Source: Rubrivivax sp.
Lineage (GTDB): Bacteria > Pseudomonadota > Gammaproteobacteria > Burkholderiales > Burkholderiaceae_C
Length of the DNA stretch: 33,623 nucleotides
Assembly: GCA_016790435.1 (NCBI GenBank)
Contig: JAEUPE010000099.1
Span: 1 to 33,623, forward strand
Reading direction: 5' to 3'
Shown: in pieces, positions 1-7,834 of the stretch
Numbering within the stretch: position 1 is the stretch's first letter
Layout: every line of letters starts with the position of its first letter
Notes under the pieces: generated by a model
What the model was told of the DNA's origin: nothing
The model's database searches: none
The model's input: only the letters and a program-made list of their open reading frames with translations
Made by a program: the position numbers and the translations under genes

Positions 1-845
1 CCCACCATCACGTCCTTGCCCTGCAGCAGCGCCATCAGGTCGGGCGGCACGTGCGAGTGGTAGCACTCCAGGCTCACCTGCCGGATCGAGCTCTTCGCCA
101 GCGCCGGGAAGACCTTCTCGTACTGCCGCCACTCCTGGCCCAGCGTCTTCTTCCAGTCGACGTTGGCCTGGATGCCGTAGCCGTAGCAGATGTGCACGGC
201 CGTCGTGCACGCGCGGCCCGTGGCCGCGTTCGGCTGGTCGAGGCCCGCGGCGGCGCGCTCGAGCGCCTGCACGCCCCAGCTCGCCGCGTCGTCCATGTAG
301 ACGTTGAACGCGGGCTCGTCGAACTGGATGATGTCGACCCCGTCGGCCTGCAGCGCGCGCGCCTCCTGGTTGAGCAGTTCGGCAAACGCGAAGGCCATCT
401 TGGCGCGGTCGCCGTAGAAGCGGTCGGCCACGGTGTCGACGATGGTCATGGGCCCGGGCAGCGTGAACTTGATGCGCCGCGGCGTGTGCGCGCGCAGGCA
501 GCGCGCCTCGGTCTCGTGCACGCGGCCGGTGAGGGCGAGCGGCGCCACCACCTGCGGCACCATCGCCTTGTAGCGGTCGTTGCGGATGCCCATCTCGACC
601 TTGTTGGCGAAGTCGATGCCGGCCACGCGCTCGAGGAAGCCATGCACGAAGTGCTGGCGACTCATCTCGCCGTCTCCGATGACGGTGAGGCCGGCCTCCT
701 CCTGCAGCTTGATCCACAGGAGCGTGGCATCGAGCTTGGCGCGCGCCAGGTCCTCGCCGGCCGGCAGCCATTTCGGCCACAGCTTGCCGGTCTCGGCGAG
801 CCAGGCGGGCTTCGGCAGGCTGCCGGCAATGGCGGTCTCGAACAT
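1..845 (-). CDS. Core-type (MesD-like) methionine synthase, N-terminal 281 residues, 3' end cut by window edge
   Basis: The protein resembles the catalytic half of cobalamin-independent methionine synthase but starts directly with the core barrel (MFETAIAGSLPKPAWLAETG), so it is a short single-domain enzyme of probably about 340 residues. Zinc-site features are visible: HICYGYG supplies a His and a Cys (H218 and C220), and SLECYHSH follows. The segments IIQFDEPAFNVY and NVDWKKTLGQEWRQYEKVFP closely match what I recall of the MesD group of folate-independent methionine synthases, which transfer a methyl group to homocysteine and work with a DUF1852 partner (MesX). That partner is not to the right, where a divergent kinase gene lies, so it may lie beyond the left edge. 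The ATG at 845 is preceded by a GAGGAGAG ribosome site. The family is secure; the MesD assignment is from memory of the sequences. Confidence 0.85.
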   Translation of the reverse strand, partial: MFETAIAGSLPKPAWLAETGKLWPKWLPAGEDLARAKLDATLLWIKLQEEAGLTVIGDGEMSRQHFVHGFLERVAGIDFANKVEMGIRNDRYKAMVPQVVAPLALTGRVHETEARCLRAHTPRRIKFTLPGPMTIVDTVADRFYGDRAKMAFAFAELLNQEARALQADGVDIIQFDEPAFNVYMDDAASWGVQALERAAAGLDQPNAATGRACTTAVHICYGYGIQANVDWKKTLGQEWRQYEKVFPALAKSSIRQVSLECYHSHVPPDLMALLQGKDVMV

Positions 846-1016
846 GGGGGCTCTCCTCGGTGGCGACGCGGGGACCGGAGCTTACGCTGCGGGCGCCAGG
901 CGCGTCGCGGCGGGACGGGGCGCCGTTCATCGCGCGACGGCCGGCGCTCATCGGCCCGGTGAGGGGCTCCGTCCCGGCCCGGCCCGCGCGGGGGTCGATT
1001 CGCTAAGCTGTCCGCC

Positions 1017-2414
1017 ATGAGTGCCGCCCCGGCCCTGCCGCCCCACACCGCCCTGGTCGACCTCGATTCGCCCCTGCCCGACCAGCTCACGGGCCGGGCA
1101 CACGGTTGGTTCACGCGCTATCGCCGCTATCCCGTCTTCAGCCCGGCCTGGGCGCGCGGCCGCGCGGCGACGTTGGGCCTGGGCATCAGCGCGGCCGCGC
1201 TGCTGTTGTTGACGGGCGCCGTCATCGCCGCCCCCGGCGACCGGCCCTACGGGGCGATGGCGCAGGCCATGATCGGCGTCACGCTGCCGCTCTTCATCGG
1301 CCCTTGGCTGGGCAGCGTGGTGCGCCGGCACGGCTGGCCGGCGCGCGCGGAGGGCTGGGCGCTGCTGGGCCTGGTCGTCTCGATCGTGCTCGGCATGGCG
1401 GCCTTCCACGAATGGGGCGCCGAGCCCATCAAGCAGCGCATCGCCGAGCACACGGGCATGGTCGACGAGAAGGGCCAGCGCCGACGCGTGGCACTGATGA
1501 TCGGCGTCACCATCCAGTCACCGGACCCGGCGGCGTCGGCCGTGACCGCAACCGCTCGCGGTGCCGCCGCCGCGGCTTCAGCGGCGCAGACGGCCGAGCC
1601 GGCCTCCGCGCCATCGGCCGATCCGGTGTTCGCCCGCGACGCACAAGCCGCCGCCCCGGAGCCGGGGCCCAACGCCCTGGGCCGCTTGATGGTGGCCTTG
1701 TGCACCTTCGCCTTCACCGGCGGGTTCGCGCTGCCGCGCTGGTGGCGCGAGCGCGAGGGGCTGGCCGCGCTGGCGCAGGAGCGCGAGCTGGCCCGTGCCG
1801 AGGCGGCCCGGCGCGAGGCCGAACTGCGCCTGTCGGTGCTGGCGGCGCAGGTGGAACCGCACTTCCTCTTCAACACGCTCGCCGGCGTGCGCAGTGCCAT
1901 CGCCACCGACCCCGGCCGCGCCAGCGAAATGATCGACCGCCTCACCGACTACCTGCGCGCCGCCATCCCGCGCCTGCGCAGCGACGGCGGCGCCGAAGCG
2001 ACGCTCGGCAGCCAGCTGGAGATCGTGCGTGCCTACCTGGGCCTGATGCGCGCCCGCATGCCGCGTCTGGACTTCGCCATCGACCTGCCGGCGGGCCTCG
2101 CGGCACGGTCGTTCCCGCCGCTGATGCTGATCTCGCTGGCCGAGAACGCCGTCAAGCATGGCGTGGAACCGAAGATCGGTCCCGCGCGCATCGACGTGAG
2201 CGCTCGCCGCACCGACGACGGTCGCCTGCAGGTGACCGTGGCCGACGACGGGGCCGGCTTCGGCAGCGGCATCGCGGGCAGCGCGGGCACCGGTCTCGGC
2301 CTGGCCAACATCCGCGAGCGCCTGGCGCAGATGTACGGCGAGCGCGCCTCGCTCGAGTTGCGTGCTCGCCCCGAGGGCGGTGTCGCAGCGAGCCTGACAC
2401 TGCCTGCCGGCTGA
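1017..2414 (+). CDS. LytS/AlgZ-type membrane sensor histidine kinase
   Basis: A 465-residue kinase with about four hydrophobic segments in its first 245 residues (around 47-70, 82-100, 116-132 and 222-242). A charged helix follows, then the His_kinase domain typical of LytS-family kinases. The phosphoacceptor region reads QVEPHFLFNTLAGV with His282. The ATPase domain has the N box LAENAVKHGVEP and glycine motifs DDGAGFG and GTGLGLANIRERL. The region between the second pair of membrane segments is an Ala/Pro-rich, low-complexity stretch with no recognisable sensor domain. It lies 52 bases upstream of a LytTR response regulator on the same strand, its likely partner. The ATG at 1017 has no clear Shine-Dalgarno sequence. 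The stimulus cannot be read from the sequence. Confidence 0.9.
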   Translation: MSAAPALPPHTALVDLDSPLPDQLTGRAHGWFTRYRRYPVFSPAWARGRAATLGLGISAAALLLLTGAVIAAPGDRPYGAMAQAMIGVTLPLFIGPWLGSVVRRHGWPARAEGWALLGLVVSIVLGMAAFHEWGAEPIKQRIAEHTGMVDEKGQRRRVALMIGVTIQSPDPAASAVTATARGAAAAASAAQTAEPASAPSADPVFARDAQAAAPEPGPNALGRLMVALCTFAFTGGFALPRWWREREGLAALAQERELARAEAARREAELRLSVLAAQVEPHFLFNTLAGVRSAIATDPGRASEMIDRLTDYLRAAIPRLRSDGGAEATLGSQLEIVRAYLGLMRARMPRLDFAIDLPAGLAARSFPPLMLISLAENAVKHGVEPKIGPARIDVSARRTDDGRLQVTVADDGAGFGSGIAGSAGTGLGLANIRERLAQMYGERASLELRARPEGGVAASLTLPAG

Positions 2415-2466
2415 GCACCGACCCACCGCGATAGCACCGCCACCGAATCGCCTGGAGAACCGCGCG

Positions 2467-3255
2467 ATGCCCCGCACGCACCCCACCGCCCCCACCGCGC
2501 TACTGGCCGACGACGAAGACCTGCCGCGCGCCGAACTGCGCCGCATGCTCGCGCAGGCCTGGCCGGCGCTCGAGATCGTCGCCGAGTGCGAGCACGGGCC
2601 AGCGGCCGTCGAGGCCCTGGCCGAGCACGCGCCCGATGTCGCCTTCCTCGACATCCGCATGCCCGGTTCCTCGGGCCTGGACGTGGCACGTGCCGCGGCA
2701 GGTCGCTGCCATGTGGTCTTCACCACCGCCTACGACAACCACGCCATCGCCGCCTTCGAAGCCGGCGCGGTGGACTACCTGCTCAAGCCCATCGCCTTCG
2801 AACGCCTGGCGCGGGCCGTGGCACGCCTGCAGGAGCGCCTGGCCGCCAAGGCGGCCGCGCCCGATCTCGGCAGCCTCGTCGAGCAGATCACGGCGCGCCT
2901 GCGCGGCGATGGGGCCGGCGCCGAGGTGCCGCGGCTGCGCTGGGTGAGCGCCAGCGTCGGCGACACGATCAAGCTCTTCGGCATCGACGAGGTGCTGTTC
3001 TTCCAGAGCGACGAGAAGTACACGCGCGTCGTCACCGAGCGCGACGAGGCGCACGTGCGCAAGCCGCTGAAGGAGATCGCCGACGGCCTCGACCCCGAGG
3101 TGTTCTGGCAGGTGCACCGCGGCACCATCGTGCGCGCGAGCGAGATCACGCGCGCCGTGCGCGACGAGCTCGGCCGCCACACGCTGCACCTGAAGCGACA
3201 CAAGGAGACGCTGGCGGTGAGCCAGGCGTGGGCCTGGCGCTTCAAGCCCATGTAG
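2467..3255 (+). CDS. LytTR-family DNA-binding response regulator
   Basis: A 262-residue response regulator. The N-terminal receiver domain shows the acidic pocket (LLADDED), the phosphoacceptor Asp62 in VAFLDIRMPG, the switch Thr in VFTTAYDNHAIAAFEAGAVDYLLKP and the conserved Lys107. A linker of about 45 residues leads to a C-terminal LytTR DNA-binding domain (roughly residues 155-262) with the typical DEVLFFQSDEKYTRV and FWQVHRGTIV segments. The ATG at 2467 has a GGAGA motif ten bases upstream. It is the second gene of a kinase-regulator pair similar in layout to AlgZ/AlgR and LytS/LytR. Targets are unknown. Confidence 0.92.
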   Translation: MPRTHPTAPTALLADDEDLPRAELRRMLAQAWPALEIVAECEHGPAAVEALAEHAPDVAFLDIRMPGSSGLDVARAAAGRCHVVFTTAYDNHAIAAFEAGAVDYLLKPIAFERLARAVARLQERLAAKAAAPDLGSLVEQITARLRGDGAGAEVPRLRWVSASVGDTIKLFGIDEVLFFQSDEKYTRVVTERDEAHVRKPLKEIADGLDPEVFWQVHRGTIVRASEITRAVRDELGRHTLHLKRHKETLAVSQAWAWRFKPM

Positions 3256-3342
3256 CGGGGTGGCCCACTGGGCGAGCGGCGCCAGTCGATGCCGGCCGTG
3301 CGGGACCGGGCGCGCTGAAAGGCCGGCTGCTGCCCCGCGGCC

Positions 3343-5187
3343 TCACCAGGCGTCGATGAAGCCCCGCCGCGCCGGCAACGGCGACGCGCACGCCACGGCC
3401 AGCACGCGCGCCAGCCAGGCCCGCGTGTCCGCCGGATCGATGACATCGTCGATCTCGAGGTGGCTTGCCATGTTCAGCGCCTCGCCGCGCTCCACGGCCG
3501 CCGCCAGCAGGCGCTGGAACAGGGCCTCGCGCTCGCCCGCCGGAGCCGCTTCCAGTTCCTTGCGGAACCCGAGGCGCACGGCCCCCTCCAGGCCCATTGG
3601 CCCGAACTCGCCGCTCGGCCAGGCGCAGGTGGCCACCGGCGCATGGAAGTGACCGGCCGCGAGCGCCATCGCGCCCAGGCCGTAGCCGCGCCGCAGCACC
3701 ACGCTCGCCACCGGCACGCGCAGCGCTGCCGCATTGACGAAGAGGCGCCCGGCGTGCCGCACCATCGCCGTCTTCTCGCTCTCCGGCCCGACCATGAAGC
3801 CCGGCGTGTCGACGAAGGTGACGAGCGGCAGGCCATGCGCGTCGGCCAGCTGCATGAAGCGCGCGAGCTTGTCGCAGGCCGGTGCGTCGAGCGCGCCGCC
3901 CAGGTGGCGCGGGTTGCTCGCCGCCACGGCCACGGCCCGGCCCTCCAGCCGCGCCAGCGCGGTGACGAGGCCGGTGCCCCACTCGCGGCGCAGCTCGAGC
4001 ACGCTGCCCCTGTCCATCACCGTCTCGACGATGCGGCGCGGGTCGTACAGCGCGTTGCGGTTCTCGGGCAGCGCCTGGCGCAGAGTGGCCGGCTCGGCGC
4101 CGGGCGGACCGGCCGCCGCGAGCGGCTGCCCGACGAGGCTGAGGTAGTGGCGCGCCGCCTCGCCGGCGGCCGCCTCGTCGGGCACGCGCAGGTCGACCAC
4201 GCCCACCTTCGCGAGCGTGTCCACCGGGCCCACGGCATCGGCGTCGACGCGGCCGAGGCCGCCGCCTTCGATCATCGCCGGGCCGCCCATGCCGATGCTC
4301 GCGCCCTCGACGGCGATGACGAGGTCACAGCAGCCGAGCAGCGCCGCGTTGCCGGCGAAACAGCGACCGGCGACGATGCCCACCATCGGCACCTGGCCCG
4401 ACAGGCCCGCGAGGCGCGCGAAGGTCGTGCAGTCGAGGCCGGCCACGCCCATCCAGTCGACGTCGCCCGGGCGGCCGCCGCCGCCCTCGGCCCACAGCAC
4501 CAGCGGCCAGCGGTGGCGGTGGCACAGCTCGAGCAGGCGGTCGCTCTTGCGGTGGTTGAGCATGCCCTGCGTGCCGGCAAGCACGGTGTAGTCGTAGGCC
4601 ATCACCGCCACCGGCCGGCCGGCCACCGCGCCGGTGCCGGTGACGAGGCCGTCGGCGGGCGTCTGCCGCTGCAGCTCATCGAGCGGGCGCCGGCTGCGCT
4701 GCGCCGCCACGGCAAAGGCGCCGTACTCGGTGAAGCTGCCGGCGTCGAGCAACGCGGCCACGTTCTCGCGCGCCATGCGCAGGCCGGTGGCGTGGCGGCG
4801 CGCCACGGCCTCGGGGCGCGCCGCGTCGAGCGTGAGCGCGCGGCGCGCACGCAGGCGCTGCAGGTTGGCGCGTTCCGTCGCCGCGCCCGCGTCGGCGACA
4901 GCCGCCTGGGCCGCCGACGCGACCGCCACATCGGCCGGCGTCGCGGCACCCGGCTCGAACTCGATGAGCGCCGCGCCCTCCTCGGCGACCTCGCCGACGG
5001 CGGCCGCAATGGCGAGCACACGCCCGGCGGCCGGTGCCTCCAGCGGCACCTCCATCTTCATCGCTTCCTGCACGAGCAGCACCTGACCGGCCACGACGCG
5101 GTCGCCGGCCTGCACCTCGATGCCGATGACCGCCCCATGCACGCCCGCCTTCAGCCAGCGGCCGACCTGACCTTGCTGCCCACCCAT
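3343..5187 (-). CDS. Biotin-carrier plus acyl-CoA carboxyltransferase fusion protein
   Basis: A 614-residue protein. Residues about 10-80 form a biotinyl/lipoyl domain with the biotinylation motif EAMKMEVPL (Lys44). An Ala-rich linker leads to a complete acyl-CoA carboxyltransferase of the beta-subunit (COG4799) type. Its N-terminal crotonase fold includes LVLWAEGGGGRPGDVDW and GRCFAGNAALLGCCDL. Its C-terminal fold includes VTFVDTPGFMVGPESEKTAMVRHAGRL and RRGYGLGAMALAAG, with PSGEFGPMGLEGAV near the end. Such an enzyme would accept CO2 from a biotin carboxylase and carboxylate an acyl-CoA; the substrate is not evident. No biotin carboxylase gene is adjacent, so that subunit must be supplied elsewhere. 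ATG 5187 is chosen because AAGGGA precedes it; an in-frame ATG at 5223 would add 12 residues. Confidence 0.85.
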   Translation of the reverse strand: MGGQQGQVGRWLKAGVHGAVIGIEVQAGDRVVAGQVLLVQEAMKMEVPLEAPAAGRVLAIAAAVGEVAEEGAALIEFEPGAATPADVAVASAAQAAVADAGAATERANLQRLRARRALTLDAARPEAVARRHATGLRMARENVAALLDAGSFTEYGAFAVAAQRSRRPLDELQRQTPADGLVTGTGAVAGRPVAVMAYDYTVLAGTQGMLNHRKSDRLLELCHRHRWPLVLWAEGGGGRPGDVDWMGVAGLDCTTFARLAGLSGQVPMVGIVAGRCFAGNAALLGCCDLVIAVEGASIGMGGPAMIEGGGLGRVDADAVGPVDTLAKVGVVDLRVPDEAAAGEAARHYLSLVGQPLAAAGPPGAEPATLRQALPENRNALYDPRRIVETVMDRGSVLELRREWGTGLVTALARLEGRAVAVAASNPRHLGGALDAPACDKLARFMQLADAHGLPLVTFVDTPGFMVGPESEKTAMVRHAGRLFVNAAALRVPVASVVLRRGYGLGAMALAAGHFHAPVATCAWPSGEFGPMGLEGAVRLGFRKELEAAPAGEREALFQRLLAAAVERGEALNMASHLEIDDVIDPADTRAWLARVLAVACASPLPARRGFIDAW

Positions 5188-5284
5188 CGCGTCCCTTTCG
5201 AAGCGGCCGCGATTCTCCGGCATCGTGCCCGGACTCGGTCGCCGGGCGGACGCGAAGGGCGATACTCGCACAGCGGGTGTCGGC

Positions 5285-5319
5285 CCCTTCAGACGACCCT
5301 TCAGACGACCTTCAGACGA
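5285..5319. repeat. Three tandem 12-bp repeats in a divergent promoter region
   Basis: The unit CCCTTCAGACGA occurs at 5285-5296 and 5297-5308. A copy lacking one C lies at 5309-5319. The repeats sit between the divergent carboxyltransferase gene (start 5187) and the hybrid kinase gene (start 5362), about 43 bases before the latter. Helical-period spacing would suit a repeated protein-binding site, but a simple slippage duplication is equally possible. Confidence 0.8.
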
Positions 5320-5361
5320 CCCTGCCGCCGACACCACAGCCGGGCATCCGCCGCCTTCGCG

Positions 5362-7806
5362 ATGAGCGCACCGATCGAGCCCACTCTCGACACCACCGGG
5401 ACCGGCCTCAGCGAGGCCCTTGCGGCACGTGCCGTGGACCTGGCGGGCATCGGCGTGTGGCACCGCGTGCTCTGGCAGGACCATGTGTCGTGCAACCCGC
5501 ACATGTTCCGCATCCTCGGGCTTCCGCCCACCCTCGGGGGCCTCTCGGCGCGGCAATTGCAGGGCATGCAGCATCCGGGCGACCGCGGCCGGGCGCAGGC
5601 GCTGAACGAGGCCGTGGTGGCCGGCGACGGGCCGCTCGAGAGCCAGCTGCGCTACGTGCTGGGCGACGGCCGCGTCGTGCACCTGCTGTCGCGCCGCTCG
5701 GTGCTGCGCGACGCGCAGGGCCGGCCGACCGCCATGCTGGGCGTCACGCTGGACGTCACCGAGCGCCAAGAGCAGCAAGTGCTGGCCGGCGAAAACGCCC
5801 GCCGCATCGCGCTGATGGCGCGCGCCGCGGGCGTCGGCTGGTGGGCTGTCGAGGGCGAACCCGCGCGCCTGACGTGGAGCGAGGAACTGCGGCGCATGGT
5901 CGGCCTCGCGGCAGAGGAAGCGGTGCCGCCACCGAACACCTGGATCGAGCGTTACGTGCATCCCGGAGACCGCCAGAGGCTGCACGAGAGCCTGCAGACC
6001 TGGCGCCTGGAAGGCCGCACGAGCCTGGACTTCTCGTTCCGCCTGCTCGCCCCCGGCGGTCGCGTGCTCGATATCGTGAGCCATGCGGCCTTCGAGCCGC
6101 ACGGCGCGCACCCGGCCCGCTTCGGCATGCTCATCGACGTGACCGAACGGCGCCAGGCGGCGCGCGAACTGCACGACGAACGCGAGCGCACGGCGCTTGC
6201 GGTCGGCGGCGCCGGCATCGGCATCTGGGAGTGGTTCGCGCGCGACAACGCGGCGCGTTGGGACGAGAACATGTTCCGCCTGCGCGGGCTCGAACCTCGC
6301 GAGAGCGCGTTGACGCACGAGGAACGCATGGCGCTCGTGCACCCCGACGACCGCGAGATGGTGAGGCGGCTGAGCGAGCGCAGCGCCGGCGAGCGCACAC
6401 CGTTCGCCTACGAGTTCCGCATCGTGCGGCCGGACGGCGCGGTGCGCTGGATCGCCTCGCGCTCGGTGGACCTGCCCGACACGGCCACCGGCGAGCGCCG
6501 CCGCATCGGCGCCAACTGGGACGTCACCGACCGGCGCGTGGCCGAGCAGGCGCGGCGCGACGTCGAGGTGGCGCTGCGCGAGAGCCAGGCGAAGTCTCGC
6601 TTCCTGGCCCGCATGAGCCACGAACTGCGCACGCCCTTGAACGCGGTGCTGGGCTTCGCGCAACTGCTGCAGGCCGAGCCGCCCGACCGCACGGCCTCCG
6701 ACGCTGCACGGCGGCAGTCGATCGCCCACATCCAGCGCGCTGGCGAACACCTGCTCACGCTCATCAACGACGTCCTCGACCTCGCGCGCATCGAAGCCGG
6801 CGAGATGATGCTGGAACGCGCGGCCCTGCCGCTGGCCGACCTGGTCCGGTACGCCCTGCCGCTGGTGCAGCCGCAGGCAGGCGCCGCCGGCGTGCGCATC
6901 ACCACCGGCGCCCTCGACCTCGCCGTGCTCGGCGACGAGACGCGGCTGCGCCAGGTGCTGCTGAACCTGCTCAGCAACGGCATCAAGTACAACCGCGCCG
7001 GCGGCGAGGTCCATGTCGACGCGGTCGCGGCCGGCGCCCTCGTGCACCTGCGCGTGCGCGACAGCGGCCGCGGCATCGAGCCGGCGCAGCTCGCCGGCCT
7101 TTTCCAGCCCTTCAACCGGCTCGGCGCCGAACACGAGGCCATCGAAGGCACGGGCATCGGGCTGGCGATCGTCAAGTCGCTCGTCGAACGCATGGGCGGC
7201 CACGTGCAGGTGAGCAGCACGCCCGGTGCGGGCAGCCTGTTCGAGGTGGTTCTGCCGCGGGACACCGCCAGCGCCGATCAGGCGAGCCCCGCCGCCGTCC
7301 ACGCCGCGTCCATGGGGATCGCTCCGGGCGCCGGGGCGGGGCCCGTCTTGTCGGACCCGCCGGCCGCAGCGAATGCCCTGACCCATGCCACGGCGCAGTC
7401 CGATGCGACCGACCACGCGCCGGCCCGCGAACGCCACGTGCTCTACATCGAGGACAACGTCGTCAACGCCCTCATCGTGCGCGAGGTGCTGGCGACCGTG
7501 CCCGGCTACCGGCTGACGGTGGCCGCCGACGGCGCCAGCGGGCTGGCGCTCGCCCTGCGCGACCCGCCCGAGCTCGTGCTGCTCGACATGCAGTTGCCTG
7601 ACATGGACGGCTTCTCGGTCCTGCGTGGACTGCGCGCGCAGCCGCGCACCGCCCCGCTGCCGGTGGTGGCGCTCTCCGCGAACGTGATGCCCGACCAGGT
7701 GAGCCGCGGCATGGCCGCAGGCCTCACTGACTACTGGACCAAGCCACTGGACATGGCGCTGTTCCTGCAGAACATGGCGCGGCTGCTGCCGCCCCATGCG
7801 GGCTGA
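5362..7806 (+). CDS. Soluble triple-PAS hybrid sensor histidine kinase
   Basis: An 814-residue hybrid kinase with no membrane segment, so probably cytoplasmic. Three PAS/PAC units cover about residues 15-135, 140-265 and 270-395; each ends in a LDVTERQ, IDVTERRQ or WDVTDRRV motif typical of PAC boundaries. A HisKA domain follows with His420 in RMSHELRTPLNAVLGFAQLL. The HATPase domain has QVLLNLLSNGIKYN, DSGRGIEP and GTGIGLAIVKSLVERMGG. An Ala/Pro-rich linker leads to a C-terminal receiver domain (about 690-810) with YIEDNVVNALIV and phosphoacceptor Asp742 in LLDMQLPDMDG. No output regulator is adjacent, so phosphotransfer partners lie elsewhere. The ATG at 5362 is the first start that keeps the PAS domain intact; upstream in-frame sequence is not protein-like. 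Confidence 0.9.
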   Translation: MSAPIEPTLDTTGTGLSEALAARAVDLAGIGVWHRVLWQDHVSCNPHMFRILGLPPTLGGLSARQLQGMQHPGDRGRAQALNEAVVAGDGPLESQLRYVLGDGRVVHLLSRRSVLRDAQGRPTAMLGVTLDVTERQEQQVLAGENARRIALMARAAGVGWWAVEGEPARLTWSEELRRMVGLAAEEAVPPPNTWIERYVHPGDRQRLHESLQTWRLEGRTSLDFSFRLLAPGGRVLDIVSHAAFEPHGAHPARFGMLIDVTERRQAARELHDERERTALAVGGAGIGIWEWFARDNAARWDENMFRLRGLEPRESALTHEERMALVHPDDREMVRRLSERSAGERTPFAYEFRIVRPDGAVRWIASRSVDLPDTATGERRRIGANWDVTDRRVAEQARRDVEVALRESQAKSRFLARMSHELRTPLNAVLGFAQLLQAEPPDRTASDAARRQSIAHIQRAGEHLLTLINDVLDLARIEAGEMMLERAALPLADLVRYALPLVQPQAGAAGVRITTGALDLAVLGDETRLRQVLLNLLSNGIKYNRAGGEVHVDAVAAGALVHLRVRDSGRGIEPAQLAGLFQPFNRLGAEHEAIEGTGIGLAIVKSLVERMGGHVQVSSTPGAGSLFEVVLPRDTASADQASPAAVHAASMGIAPGAGAGPVLSDPPAAANALTHATAQSDATDHAPARERHVLYIEDNVVNALIVREVLATVPGYRLTVAADGASGLALALRDPPELVLLDMQLPDMDGFSVLRGLRAQPRTAPLPVVALSANVMPDQVSRGMAAGLTDYWTKPLDMALFLQNMARLLPPHAG

Positions 7807-7834
7807 AGCGCCGCGACCCGCCCCTGGCGAAGCC

